A stretch of DNA of 38,862 nucleotides from Muribaculaceae bacterium (GTDB taxonomy: Bacteria; Bacteroidota; Bacteroidia; Bacteroidales; Muribaculaceae), in the NCBI GenBank assembly GCA_029071345.1, contig JAIEAO010000009.1, forward strand, positions 1 through 38,862, read 5' to 3'. A model generated the notes under the pieces. That model saw only the letters and a program-made list of their open reading frames with translations, searched no databases and had not been told where the DNA came from. This document shows positions 1 through 7,518 of the stretch, one piece after another. Every line of letters starts with the position of its first letter. Position 1 is the first letter of the stretch. Both the position numbers and the translations under genes were made by a program.

Positions 1-2
1 CC

Positions 3-93
<91 letters not shown>

Positions 94-98
94 TTAAG

Positions 99-145
99 GA
101 AAGCCCTGCTTTCCTTATTATATAACAAGAAAGGCAGGGCTTTTG
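99..145 (+). terminator. Hairpin with T-rich tail
   Basis: AAAGCCCTGC and its complement GCAGGGCTTT form a strong stem that extends with a one-base bulge through the TTTC/GAAA flanks. A short T run follows on the + strand. It could end a + gene lying left of the window and act in reverse for the transporter at 288-1787. The assignment is inferred from structure alone. Confidence 0.5.
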
Positions 146-149
146 ATTA

Positions 150-256
150 TGTTTAGTTAAGAGTTAGGAATTAGGAGTTAAATGCTTCGCATTAAGTATT
201 AAGTATAAAGTATTAAGTTATTTCGGAAAACTGAAAACTTCTTACTGAAAACTATT
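150..256. repeat. Three short degenerate heptamer arrays
   Basis: Period-7 runs based on GTTAGGA (about 152-182), ATTAAGT (about 190-216) and AAAACTG (about 226-256) follow each other. No gene is visible between base 1 and the transporter stop at 288; this stretch holds only repeats and the hairpin at 99-145. Confidence 0.7.
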
Positions 257-287
257 ATATCCTAATGCCTAAAACCAAATGCCTGTA

Positions 288-1787
288 TTATTTGGCTACT
301 TTTTCCAACCATGATACCATACAGAACATCACGGCCATCGAGATGAAACAAACTCCGGCAAATACGCTCCATGTCGCGGTTAATGAAATTGATTCGTACA
401 TTACGGCTCCAAGGAAAAGACACGCATTGCCAACAGCCGTAGCACCGAGCCAGCATCCCTGCATCAACCCTTGCAGATGCGCGGGGGCAACTTTCGACAC
501 AAACGACAGACCTAACGGCGAAATGAACAATTCCGCGATCGTCAGAATAAAATATACGCTGAACAAAATCCAGGGGGTCACACGAGCAGACTCCGCAAGG
601 GGAGCAGCTGAGATCTCACTATATGACGGAAGACTGATTGATGCGATAGCCATCACGACATACGCAAGAGCTGCGATACCCATACCGATTCCAATCTTCT
701 TGGGCGTAGAAGGCTCCTTACCTTTCTTCGCCAATGCGCCGAAGAGCCACATTACCACCGGAGTCAGGAACACAACCACAAAGGGATTTACCGATTGGAA
801 AATCTCAGCGCCCAATTCCAACGATCCGATCTTAAGAAGCGTATAATCCTTGGCAAACATTGTGAGCGTAAGACCATTCTGATGGAATGAGAACCAGAAG
901 AAGATGACAACACCGAACACTGCGAAGAGAGCCAGAATACGCTGCTTGATTTCCTTTGCACTCTGCTTGATCTCCTCTTTGTTTGCAGCCGAACCATTAT
1001 CGGCTGATTTCTGACCGGGAGTAGGAAGTGATTTCTTAGCCCAAAGGAAGATTACGAGTGATATTACCATAGCCAGAATAGCCACAGAGAAAGCGTAGTG
1101 GAAACCGGTGTTGAACGCCGTCAGATAGTTGCCAGCAAAATCCCTGAGAGTCTCAAGGTTTACCTCAGTCTGCGAAACCTGATTTGCATAATTGAGGAAA
1201 AGCTCCGTGTCGATGTCTTTACCGGCAAGATATTTATTGCACAATCCGGGGAGATCGGCATTGTAGGCAAAACCCTGCATTTTCACAAAAGTATTTCTCA
1301 CCCACACCGCAATAAGAGGAGCGATACATCCACCAATGTTAATGAACATATAAAAGATCTGGAAACCGGAATCTCTTTGGGCACTGTATTTCGGATTATC
1401 ATAGAGCTGTCCAACTACAGCCTGAAGATTTCCTTTAAAAAGGCCATTACCGAACGCAATCACCAGCAAAGCTCCGAGAGCGATATATTTTGTCGTGATA
1501 AGAGCCGGAATTGCCAAAAAAGCATAGCCAAGCGCCATTACTATAAGACCGGCAATAATGGTGCCTTTATAATTCTTGGTTTTGTCGGCTATTACACCCC
1601 CGACCAGCGCGAGTATATATATCGCACAGTAGAAAGTAGAATACAGCGCACCCGCTTCTTTGCCATCAAGATCAAATTTCGACATTAAGAATAATGTGAG
1701 AATCGCCATCATGACATAAAATCCGAAACGCTCGCCCATGTTTGAGAGTGCGGCCGGAATCAATCCTTTAGGTTGGTTCTTGAACAT
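288..1787 (-). CDS. POT/PTR2 family proton-dependent peptide transporter
   Basis: This is a 499-residue polytopic inner-membrane protein of the major facilitator superfamily, proton-coupled oligopeptide transporter type, expected to import di- and tripeptides. The N-terminus has the family motif around GERFGFY (residues 18-24) in the first helix. The loop after helix 2 carries ADKTKNYKG, and GNGLFKGNLQAVVGQLY matches the conserved helix 4-5 region. A charged cytoplasmic stretch (about 255-285, KSADNGSAANKEE) separates the two six-helix halves. Length is normal for the family. It stands alone, with a repeat-rich leader upstream. Substrate specificity cannot be read from the sequence. Confidence 0.93.
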   Translation of the reverse strand: MFKNQPKGLIPAALSNMGERFGFYVMMAILTLFLMSKFDLDGKEAGALYSTFYCAIYILALVGGVIADKTKNYKGTIIAGLIVMALGYAFLAIPALITTKYIALGALLVIAFGNGLFKGNLQAVVGQLYDNPKYSAQRDSGFQIFYMFINIGGCIAPLIAVWVRNTFVKMQGFAYNADLPGLCNKYLAGKDIDTELFLNYANQVSQTEVNLETLRDFAGNYLTAFNTGFHYAFSVAILAMVISLVIFLWAKKSLPTPGQKSADNGSAANKEEIKQSAKEIKQRILALFAVFGVVIFFWFSFHQNGLTLTMFAKDYTLLKIGSLELGAEIFQSVNPFVVVFLTPVVMWLFGALAKKGKEPSTPKKIGIGMGIAALAYVVMAIASISLPSYSEISAAPLAESARVTPWILFSVYFILTIAELFISPLGLSFVSKVAPAHLQGLMQGCWLGATAVGNACLFLGAVMYESISLTATWSVFAGVCFISMAVMFCMVSWLEKVAK

Positions 1788-1838
1788 CTGATTAAAGTTT
1801 TTATTGTTAGTTATTCTATTAGTTCAGAGTGGAACTCA

Positions 1839-1862
1839 GTAGGGACGCGATACATCGCGTCC
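1839..1862. repeat. REP-like palindrome, copy 1
   Basis: GTAGGG followed by the near-perfect palindrome GGACGCGATACATCGCGTCC. It lies between the transporter and sufE and belongs to a family described in the findings. Confidence 0.85.
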
Positions 1863-1912
1863 GCGATGAGAAAATATTTAGGGAAATTTATAAATCTTAT
1901 AAAGTTAGCAAT

Positions 1913-1942
1913 TAAACATTACTCATTGCACATTACCCATTA
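1913..1942. repeat. Heptamer array (ATTACNC type)
   Basis: Four degenerate 7-bp units (ATTACTC, ATTGCAC, ATTACCC, ATTATCT) run into the last codons of sufE, so the array touches its C-terminus. Confidence 0.6.
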
Positions 1943-2354
1943 TCTTGAAGGCTTTGGCGTAATTATGTATCTGCTTCACCATCGCCACCAGACCGTTTGA
2001 TCTTGTGGGCGACAGGTGCTCTTTCAGCCCGATCTTCTCGATGAAATAAAGATCGGCACCAAGAATCTCATCCGGGGTGCGGTCGTTGAGCACGCGCATC
2101 AGCAAAGCCACGATCCCTTTCACAATCAAAGCATCGGAATCAGCCTCGAACTTGATTTTGCCATCCCCTTCACGTTCGGCTGCAATCCACACACGGCTCT
2201 GACAACCTTCGATCAGGTTTTCCGGCTTCTTGTCTGCATCGGGAAACTCCGGCAGCGTTTCGCCAAGATCAATAATATAAGCATAGCGGTCCATCCAGTC
2301 GGTCAGGCCCTCGAATTCCTCAATAATCTCGTCTTGTGTCTCGTTGATCGTCAT
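1923..2354 (-). CDS. sufE: SufE-family Fe-S cluster assembly sulfur acceptor
   Basis: The 143-residue protein accepts persulfide sulfur from the cysteine desulfurase SufS and passes it to the SUF scaffold. The acceptor cysteine is in the conserved ENLIEGCQSRVW segment (Cys51), preceded by the PEFPDADKK region typical of SufE. Length is normal. No other suf gene is in the window, so it is separated from the sufBCDS cluster here. Its promoter appears to be supplied by the structured repeat at 2451-2546: a -7 box at 2452-2459 and a -33 box at 2479-2482, 19 bp apart. The intervening leader contains a heptamer array and a REP palindrome. Confidence 0.93.
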   Translation of the reverse strand: MTINETQDEIIEEFEGLTDWMDRYAYIIDLGETLPEFPDADKKPENLIEGCQSRVWIAAEREGDGKIKFEADSDALIVKGIVALLMRVLNDRTPDEILGADLYFIEKIGLKEHLSPTRSNGLVAMVKQIHNYAKAFKIMGNVQ

Positions 2355-2365
2355 TGTATATTCGG

Positions 2366-2417
2366 GTTTTCAGATTTCAGTTTTCGGTTTTCAGTAGGGA
2401 CGCGATACATCGCGTCC
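2366..2417. repeat. Heptamer array abutting REP-like palindrome, copy 2
   Basis: Four 7-bp units (GTTTTCA, GATTTCA, GTTTTCG, GTTTTCA) at 2366-2393 run directly into GTAGGG and the palindrome GGACGCGATACATCGCGTCC (2394-2417). The same composite order recurs at 7457-7513 and 25344-25422. Confidence 0.85.
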
Positions 2418-2450
2418 GCCTTGACAAGCCAAGTTAATATTGCACTTACC

Positions 2451-2546
2451 GCAAATTTAGTAAAAATTAGCGAGTAAGCAAAGAGAGAACGTCGGCCAAA
2501 GGCCGGTGCCCGGTGCCGAAAGGCACTCTGACTTACCGCAAAGTTA
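2451..2546 (-). repeat. Structured promoter element, copy a
   Basis: Closing helix GTAAG (2474-2478) with CTTAC (2532-2536). Inner hairpins are CGGCC-AAA-GGCCG (2493-2505) and GTGCC-GAAA-GGCAC (2513-2526). Read on the - strand, the far end carries TAACTTTG (2539-2546). The near end carries TTTG (2479-2482), 19 bp, TAAATTTG (2452-2459) facing sufE. Confidence 0.8.
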
Positions 2547-2586
2547 ATGAAAAAAACCTAAAAATCCGAAGAAAAAAGGAGGTGAA

Positions 2587-2618
2587 TTTGCATTATCCGA
2601 TTTTATTCATTAAATTTG
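2587..2618 (+). promoter_or_regulatory. Promoter of greA
   Basis: TTTG at 2587-2590 and TAAATTTG at 2611-2618 are 20 bp apart, matching the Bacteroidetes primary-sigma consensus. The start point is expected near 2625, giving a leader of about 200 nt before greA. It diverges from the sufE promoter in copy a. Confidence 0.85.
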
Positions 2619-2624
2619 CACAGC

Positions 2625-2824
2625 AAAATACGTGACGGGCATACCGTCAGCCAGAGGGTCTTTTTTTTCCGGATCACTTTACATTAAGCGATGCCGAATC
2701 GAGAAAAAGGATTCTTATTTTTTTAATCCCTTAGACTGCCGATACCCGGCGGTCCAAGAGCCGGAGCAAAACACTCCGCTCTTTTCTTTTTAAATTAATA
2801 AACAATAACTTATATTACAACATT
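2625..2824 (+). ncRNA. Structured greA leader with serial hairpin and T-run modules
   Basis: The leader contains hairpin GACGG/CCGTC (2634-2648) with T8 at 2661-2668. A weak hairpin GAATC/GATTC (2696-2714) is followed by T7 at 2718-2724. Then come CTGCCG/CGGCGG (2736-2752) and a terminator-like hairpin AGAGCCGGAG/CTCCGCTCT (2757-2782) with a T-rich tail. I see no ORF in it. It may attenuate greA or release a small RNA; the E. coli greA leader is known to yield the GraL RNA from early terminators, but the sequences are not alike. Confidence 0.55.
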
Positions 2825-3286
2825 ATGGCTACATATTTAACACAAGAGGGCTACAATGCCAAGATGGCCGAGCTTTCAGAACTGGAAGCCCAGCGTCCGG
2901 CAATCAAGCAGGCTATTGCCGAGGCCCGAGACAAAGGAGACCTCTCGGAAAACGCCGAATACGATGCTGCCAAAGAGGCTCAGGGAATGCTTGAAATGAA
3001 GATATCCAAACTCAAGGAACTCATAGCCGGCGCACGCATCATCGACGACAGCAAGCTCAACACCGATGAGGTGCAGCTCCTCAACAAAGTCACCATAAAA
3101 AATGCAAAAGGGATGACCGTATGCTACACCATCGTGCCTGAAAGCGAAGCCAACCTCCGCGAAGGTAAGATCGCGTCTAACACCCCCGTGGCTAAGGCTC
3201 TCATGGGTCATAAGGTAGGCGACCACGTGCAGGTGAACGCTCCCGCCGGTCTACTCGATTTCGAAATCATCAAGATAGAGATCTGA
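2825..3286 (+). CDS. greA: Transcription elongation factor GreA
   Basis: GreA enters the RNA polymerase secondary channel and stimulates cleavage of backtracked transcripts. The 153-residue protein has the N-terminal antiparallel coiled coil (about 1-75). Its acidic tip lies in GDLSENAEYDAAKE (38-51), including Asp39 and Glu42. The C-terminal FKBP-like domain includes GHKVGDHVQVNAPAG. Length is typical. It follows the long leader and is 2 nt from the HIT gene, with which it is probably cotranscribed. Confidence 0.96.
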   Translation: MATYLTQEGYNAKMAELSELEAQRPAIKQAIAEARDKGDLSENAEYDAAKEAQGMLEMKISKLKELIAGARIIDDSKLNTDEVQLLNKVTIKNAKGMTVCYTIVPESEANLREGKIASNTPVAKALMGHKVGDHVQVNAPAGLLDFEIIKIEI

Positions 3287-3288
3287 TC

Positions 3289-3681
3289 ATGACAATCTTC
3301 TCAAAAATCATCGCCGGGGAAATCCCCTCATATAAGGTAGCGGAGAATGATGAATTCTACGCTTTCCTCGACATCAATCCCGTCAACTGGGGTCACACCC
3401 TCGTCGTGCCTAAGAAAGAGACCGATTACATCTTCGACATTGACGACGAAGAACTCGGCCGCATGATGGTGTTCGCTAAGAAAGTGGCTAAAGGTATCAA
3501 GAAAGCCCTCCCCTGCCGCAAAGTAGGCGTAACGGTGCTCGGCCTTGAAGTGCCCCACGCACATATCCACCTCGTTCCCCTGCAGAAAGAGGGAGACATG
3601 GATTTCAAAAACAAGATCTCCGATCCCGACCCTGCGCGCATGAAAGAGATCTGCGACTCCATCGCCGCCAACATCGACTGA
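3289..3681 (+). CDS. HIT-family (histidine triad) nucleotide hydrolase
   Basis: The 130-residue protein is a small HIT hydrolase of the Hint type, which acts on nucleoside phosphoramidates or related adenylates. The triad HAHIHL is at residues 90-95, the middle His92 being the expected nucleophile, and the N-terminal FSKIIAGEIPSYKV is the usual family start. It lies 2 nt after greA, an arrangement I recall from other Bacteroidales, and ends before a strong hairpin terminator. The cellular substrate is unknown. Confidence 0.93.
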   Translation: MTIFSKIIAGEIPSYKVAENDEFYAFLDINPVNWGHTLVVPKKETDYIFDIDDEELGRMMVFAKKVAKGIKKALPCRKVGVTVLGLEVPHAHIHLVPLQKEGDMDFKNKISDPDPARMKEICDSIAANID

Positions 3682-3705
3682 TCATACACTTAATCATAAT
3701 TGCAT

Positions 3706-3747
3706 AAAATAAGGTCACCCGAATTCATCAGGTGACCTTATTTTTTT
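3706..3747. terminator. Bidirectional terminator between the HIT gene and cysS
   Basis: A perfect 14-bp stem AAAATAAGGTCACC (3706-3719) with GGTGACCTTATTTT (3731-3744), an 11-nt loop and T/A runs on both sides. It serves greA-HIT (+) and the convergent cysS transcript (-). Confidence 0.92.
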
Positions 3748-3759
3748 GTATATCCGAAT

Positions 3760-5232
3760 TTATTTCAATGACCATTCGACGCCTTGCTTGGTGTCCTTGA
3801 CGTTGAAGCCGAGAGCGGCAAGCTGGTCGCGGATGAGATCGGAAGTCGCCCAGTCTTTCTGCTCTTTTGCATTCTTGCGAATATCCATCAGCAGATCAAC
3901 AGCGCCTTCAAACGGTTTCATATTCGAAGCTCCCTCTTCGCTACCAACCTTCATACCGAGCAAATCGATGAGGAATGTATCGAAGAGTTTGCGAAGTTTT
4001 TCGATATCTCCGGCACTCAGTTTCACATTGCCATCGAAAGCCGAATTGATAATCTTACCCGCTTCGAAGAGCACCGCAATCACCATCGGTGTGTTCAGGT
4101 CGTCATCCATCGCCTCGTATGCCTGAGTCATGAAGTCGGGCAATTCAACGGTAGATTTTTCCGCCGGTGTCAGGTTCTGCAGACGACGGTAAATATCGAG
4201 CATCTTCTGCAGTGCCTTTTCGGCAGCCTGCAGAGCCTCGTTGGAGAAGTCGACCGTGCTGCGATACTGCGCCTGAAGGATGAAGAAACGGATAACCATA
4301 GGTGAATAAGCCTGCGTAAGCAGCGGATGATCGCCGTTGAAGAACTGTTCGAGGGTGATGAAGTTATTATATGATTTACCCATCTTCTTACCCTCGATGG
4401 TGATCATGTTGTTATGAATCCAGTAGTTCACCGCCGGATGACCCTGCGCCGCCACACTCTGAGCGATCTCGCACTCATGGTGTGGGAACATCAGGTCAAG
4501 ACCACCTCCGTGTATGTCGAAAGTCTCACCGAGATATTTCTCACCCATTGTGGAGCACTCGAGATGCCAGCCGGGGAAACCTTCGCTCCAGGGTGACGGC
4601 CAATGCATGATATGCTCCGGTGATGCCTTTTTCCAGAGGGCGAAATCCAGAGGATTGCGTTTCTCCTCCTGACCGTCGAGCGCGCGGGTGGTGTTGAGCA
4701 TATCCTCGATGTTGCGACCCGACAGAATGCCGTATTTATGGTCGCGGTTATATTTCTCGACATCGAAATATACCGACCCTTCGCTTTCGTAGGCATAGCC
4801 GGCATCAAGAATCTTCTTGATATACTCGATCTGCTCGATGATGTGACCAGAAGCGTGCGGCTCGATGCTCGGGGGAAGCACGTTGAGGGCCTCCATGTCG
4901 TGATGGTAGCGGTTCAGGTAGAGCTGAACAACCTCCATCGGTTCGAGCTGTTCGAGACGCGCTTTCTTGGCGATCTTATCCTCTCCCGAATCAGCATCAT
5001 GCTCAAGGTGACCCACGTCGGTGATGTTACGGACATAGCGCACCTTGTAGCCGAGATGCTTGAGATAGCGGAAGAGGATGTCGAAAGTGATGGCCGGACG
5101 CGCATGACCAAGATGAGCGTCGCCATATACTGTAGGACCGCAAACATACATCCCTACATGACCCTCATGCAGGGGCTTGAAGAGTTGCTTGGTCCGCTTC
5201 AACGAATTATACAGTAATAGATTGCGATCCAT
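3760..5232 (-). CDS. cysS: Cysteinyl-tRNA synthetase
   Basis: The 490-residue class I synthetase charges tRNA-Cys. The HIGH-type motif is HLGH at 40-43. The second signature reads KMGKS (283-287) in place of the canonical KMSKS, a substitution I believe is common in Bacteroidetes CysS. Zinc ligands are visible as Cys31, Cys226, His251 and Glu255 (HHECE). The C-terminal anticodon-binding region is intact and ends in [13 protein letters not shown]. It lies 5 bp downstream of DUF3467 and is probably its operon partner, ending at the terminator at 3706-3747. Confidence 0.97.
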   Translation of the reverse strand: MDRNLLLYNSLKRTKQLFKPLHEGHVGMYVCGPTVYGDAHLGHARPAITFDILFRYLKHLGYKVRYVRNITDVGHLEHDADSGEDKIAKKARLEQLEPMEVVQLYLNRYHHDMEALNVLPPSIEPHASGHIIEQIEYIKKILDAGYAYESEGSVYFDVEKYNRDHKYGILSGRNIEDMLNTTRALDGQEEKRNPLDFALWKKASPEHIMHWPSPWSEGFPGWHLECSTMGEKYLGETFDIHGGGLDLMFPHHECEIAQSVAAQGHPAVNYWIHNNMITIEGKKMGKSYNNFITLEQFFNGDHPLLTQAYSPMVIRFFILQAQYRSTVDFSNEALQAAEKALQKMLDIYRRLQNLTPAEKSTVELPDFMTQAYEAMDDDLNTPMVIAVLFEAGKIINSAFDGNVKLSAGDIEKLRKLFDTFLIDLLGMKVGSEEGASNMKPFEGAVDLLMDIRKNAKEQKDWATSDLIRDQLAALGFNVKDTKQGVEWSLK

Positions 5233-5237
5233 GTCGA

Positions 5238-5522
5238 TTAGTTGTTGGCGATTCCGGGTTTTACGTTGCGGGGTACGATCTCGCCGAACTGTGCCTCATA
5301 TTTCTTCACGTTGTCGGTGAGGGCGAAGAGAAGCTGTTTGGCATTCTCGGGAGTCATCATCACGCGGCTAACAACGGGTGCCTGGGGCATACCGGGAGCT
5401 GCGAAGATAAAGTCGATCATGAACTCGTTAGGACCGTGACCGATCATTGCGAGGTTTGAATACTTACCGTCTGCCACTTCGGGACGGAGCTGGATTTGAA
5501 GCTGGTTTTCCTTATTTTCCAT
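5238..5522 (-). CDS. DUF3467 family protein
   Basis: The 94-residue protein matches the small conserved family DUF3467 of unknown function. Recognisable segments are [21 protein letters not shown] and [25 protein letters not shown], which look like a compact beta-rich fold with a C-terminal helix. It has no signal peptide or transmembrane segment, so it is probably cytoplasmic. It sits 5 bp upstream of cysS and has its own promoter within the end of the ATPase gene. No function is claimed. Confidence 0.88.
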   Translation of the reverse strand: MENKENQLQIQLRPEVADGKYSNLAMIGHGPNEFMIDFIFAAPGMPQAPVVSRVMMTPENAKQLLFALTDNVKKYEAQFGEIVPRNVKPGIANN

Positions 5523-5560
5523 TGTTCTTAAAATTTATTCTGTTAATAGATATTGTTATA

Positions 5561-5596
5561 CAAAGTTAGCAATTATTTTCCGAATTAGGAAATTCG
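5561..5596 (-). promoter_or_regulatory. Promoter of the DUF3467-cysS unit
   Basis: On the - strand TAACTTTG (5561-5568) is preceded 20 bp upstream by TTTC, one base from the TTTG consensus. It overlaps the last codons of the ATPase gene and leaves a leader of about 35 nt. Confidence 0.6.
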
Positions 5597-6366
5597 GAGT
5601 TTTCGTCGGTTGATTCCTGCTCGAAGGAGGTGCCGAAGACCTCATCCATAGCATCCTTCAGCATTAACAAATCTACCGGCGGTTCGGGGGCGGTGGATTC
5701 TTCGGAGACTATGCGTCCGTCTTCCATCGTGATGACGCGATCAGCGATGGTGGTCATGTAAGGGTCATGGGTGACAATCACGAATGTGCGTCCGAGTTTC
5801 TTTCGCAAATCGGCTATGATAGCGCAGATCTCGTCGCGGTTGCGCGAATCGAGGCTACCGGTAGGCTCATCGGCGAAAATCACCTCCGGATCGTTGACAA
5901 GCGCACGGGCGATCGCGGTGCGCTGCCGCTCGCCGCCCGACATCTGGGCCGGTTTATGCGTCATGCGATCCGACAATCCTAACATATCAAGCAACTCCGC
6001 CGCTTTTTCCATTGCCTTGCGTTTTGACATCCCGCCGATCATGGCAGGAAGCGCCACATTCTCTTGAGCCGTGAACTCCGGCAAAAGCTGATGGAATTGA
6101 AAAATAAACCCTATATTGCTATTGCGGAATGCCGAGAGCTTCTTATCGTTCAGGCCAAGAATCTCCTTACCGTTGTAAGTCACTGTGCCGAAATCCGGTT
6201 TATCGAGCGTGCCGGCAATCTGAAGCAACGTGGTTTTACCGGCTCCACTGGGTCCGACTATGGTCACGATCTCATTGTTGCCGATAGTGAGGCTTACATC
6301 TGAAAGCACCTCCAGCGATCCGTAGAATTTGGATATTTTCTCTAATTCAATCATCTTTTTGTTCAA
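5566..6366 (-). CDS. LolD-like ABC transporter ATP-binding protein
   Basis: The 266-residue ATPase belongs to the LolD/MacB/FtsE clade that powers lipoprotein release or similar mechanotransmission transporters. Walker A GPSGAGKTT (38-46), Q-loop around IFQFHQLLPEF (88-98), signature MSGGERQ (142-148) and Walker B VIFADEPTG (162-170) are intact. Residues from about 225 onward form an acidic tail (ending EQESTDENSEFPNSENNC) not needed for the ATPase fold. No permease partner is adjacent, so the transported substrate cannot be assigned. A heptamer array lies directly upstream of the start codon. Confidence 0.9.
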   Translation of the reverse strand: MNKKMIELEKISKFYGSLEVLSDVSLTIGNNEIVTIVGPSGAGKTTLLQIAGTLDKPDFGTVTYNGKEILGLNDKKLSAFRNSNIGFIFQFHQLLPEFTAQENVALPAMIGGMSKRKAMEKAAELLDMLGLSDRMTHKPAQMSGGERQRTAIARALVNDPEVIFADEPTGSLDSRNRDEICAIIADLRKKLGRTFVIVTHDPYMTTIADRVITMEDGRIVSEESTAPEPPVDLLMLKDAMDEVFGTSFEQESTDENSEFPNSENNC

Positions 6367-6448
6367 GTGAGAAGTGAGAGGTGAGAAGTGAGAAATGAGA
6401 AGTGAGAAGAATAGCTGTCCATAACTCCCAACTCCTAATTAATTAATC
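6366..6448. repeat. Heptamer arrays (GTGAGAA and ATAACTC types)
   Basis: About six units of GTGAGAA with point variants (about 6366-6408) are followed by a second, degenerate period-7 run (about 6419-6448) that reaches the tcdA stop codon. They fill the tcdA-ATPase spacer. Confidence 0.75.
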
Positions 6449-7191
6449 AGGCGCATTACGACATGATTCGCGAGGTAAAGCCCGAAGATCGCCGGGATAG
6501 TGATAATCGTGCCGAAGGAACTGCGTTTGTTCTTCTCTTCCAGCTCTATCACGGCGTTGCGGTGAGGAGGTTCGGTACTTGCCACGACCTTAAGGCTGCG
6601 TCGTAATCCCATCTTCTTCATGCGCTGCCGTACGGCCCTTGCCAAGCCATCCTCCCGTGTCTCGGAGATATCAAAATATCCGATTTTCGTAGGGTCGGTG
6701 CGGCCTCCCGCACCCATCGAGGAGATGATGGGAATATGATTTTGCAGACAGTGGGCAATCACGGCCATCTTTGGGGCTACAGTGTCGATCGCATCGATTA
6801 CGAAATCAATCTTAGTGCCGATCAGTTCTGCTACATTATCAGGAGTCACGAATTCCTTCACAGCCTTGACATCGATCGTCGGATTGATGTCGCGGCATCG
6901 CGCGGCGAAGATTTCGACTTTGCTTTGCCCTATGGTGGAGTGAAGGGCCACAAGCTGACGGTTGATATTGCTCGGGGCCACATCGTCGGCATCAACAATC
7001 AGCAGATTGCCGACACCGCAACGCGCCAATGCCTCCACCGCATAACCGCCCACACCACCTGTGCCGATTACGGCTACAGAGGCGTTGGCCAACCGTTCGC
7101 AGGCTTCATCGCCTAAGAGCGTTCGGCTGCGGGAATCCCACGCTTCCGCCCGCGACTCTGTTATCTCTATGCCGTTATCTGCGCAGTTCAT
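6439..7191 (-). CDS. tcdA: tRNA threonylcarbamoyladenosine dehydratase (TcdA/CsdL, ThiF-like)
   Basis: The 250-residue E1-like enzyme uses ATP to cyclise t6A37 of ANN-decoding tRNAs to ct6A. The nucleotide-binding Rossmann motif GTGGVGGY is at 43-50. VDADDVAPSNINRQ follows at 66-79 and FVIDAIDTVAPK in the middle, as expected for TcdA rather than a MoeB or ThiF partner. The RSRTLLGDEACERL segment at the start is also typical. A short heptamer array abuts the start codon. mtaB elsewhere in the window acts on the same t6A37 base, though in a different way. Confidence 0.92.
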   Translation of the reverse strand: MNCADNGIEITESRAEAWDSRSRTLLGDEACERLANASVAVIGTGGVGGYAVEALARCGVGNLLIVDADDVAPSNINRQLVALHSTIGQSKVEIFAARCRDINPTIDVKAVKEFVTPDNVAELIGTKIDFVIDAIDTVAPKMAVIAHCLQNHIPIISSMGAGGRTDPTKIGYFDISETREDGLARAVRQRMKKMGLRRSLKVVASTEPPHRNAVIELEEKNKRSSFGTIITIPAIFGLYLANHVVMRLIN

Positions 7192-7215
7192 ACATTATAC
7201 TTCATACTTCATACT
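7192..7215. repeat. Short heptamer array (TTATACT/TCATACT)
   Basis: About three units with the same sequence as the 3-93 array lie immediately upstream of tcdA. Confidence 0.7.
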
Positions 7216-7232
7216 TTGCATAATGCATCGCA

Positions 7233-7448
7233 TTATGCAGGAAGCCAGCTACCTTTGAAGCCGGTCTCTTCGATGGTCTTCACTACCTCGGCTGCTTTCT
7301 CAGCATCATCAGGAATGCCGTGACATTCCAGCACCTTGTCAACATTTTCAAGGTCCATTGACCATTCCATATTAGGGAATTTCTGCTGAACCGCGTTCAT
7401 GATAGCGGTCTTGCAGCCTCCGCATTTAGCATTTGTCTTGAATTTCAT
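7233..7448 (-). CDS. Small heavy-metal-associated (HMA) domain protein
   Basis: The 71-residue protein has a ferredoxin-like HMA fold with a CGGC metal-binding motif (Cys9, Cys12) in NAKCGGCKTAIMNAV. It lies between copA and tcdA on the same strand. A role as a copper chaperone or copper sink for the ATPase encoded 70 bp upstream is inferred from that position. The spacer contains a heptamer array and a REP palindrome, so tight cotranslation is unlikely. Confidence 0.85.
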   Translation of the reverse strand: MKFKTNAKCGGCKTAIMNAVQQKFPNMEWSMDLENVDKVLECHGIPDDAEKAAEVVKTIEETGFKGSWLPA

Positions 7449-7456
7449 ATATCTTA

Positions 7457-7513
7457 GTTTTCAGTTTTCGGTTTTCAGTTTTCTGAGGCGGGCGCGGCAT
7501 GCCGCGACCCTAC
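7457..7513. repeat. Heptamer array abutting REP-like palindrome, copy 3 (variant core)
   Basis: Units of GTTTTCA/GTTTTCG (7457-7484) are followed by a variant palindrome CGCGGCATGCCGCG (7493-7506) ending GACCCTAC. Only the core differs from the GACGCGATATATCGCGTC form, and the flanking GTAGGG is kept on the opposite strand. Confidence 0.75.
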
Positions 7514-7518
7514 AAATT

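Noticed and set aside
2575-2590. AAAAGGAGGTG as a ribosome-binding site
   Set aside because: No start codon follows and it lies upstream of the greA promoter.
2625-2790. 6S RNA upstream of greA
   Set aside because: Length is close, but the 5' and 3' ends do not pair to give the closing stem and central bubble of 6S RNA.
3760-5217. Long + strand ORFs opposite cysS
   Set aside because: They are frame shadows of a clearly functional synthetase gene.
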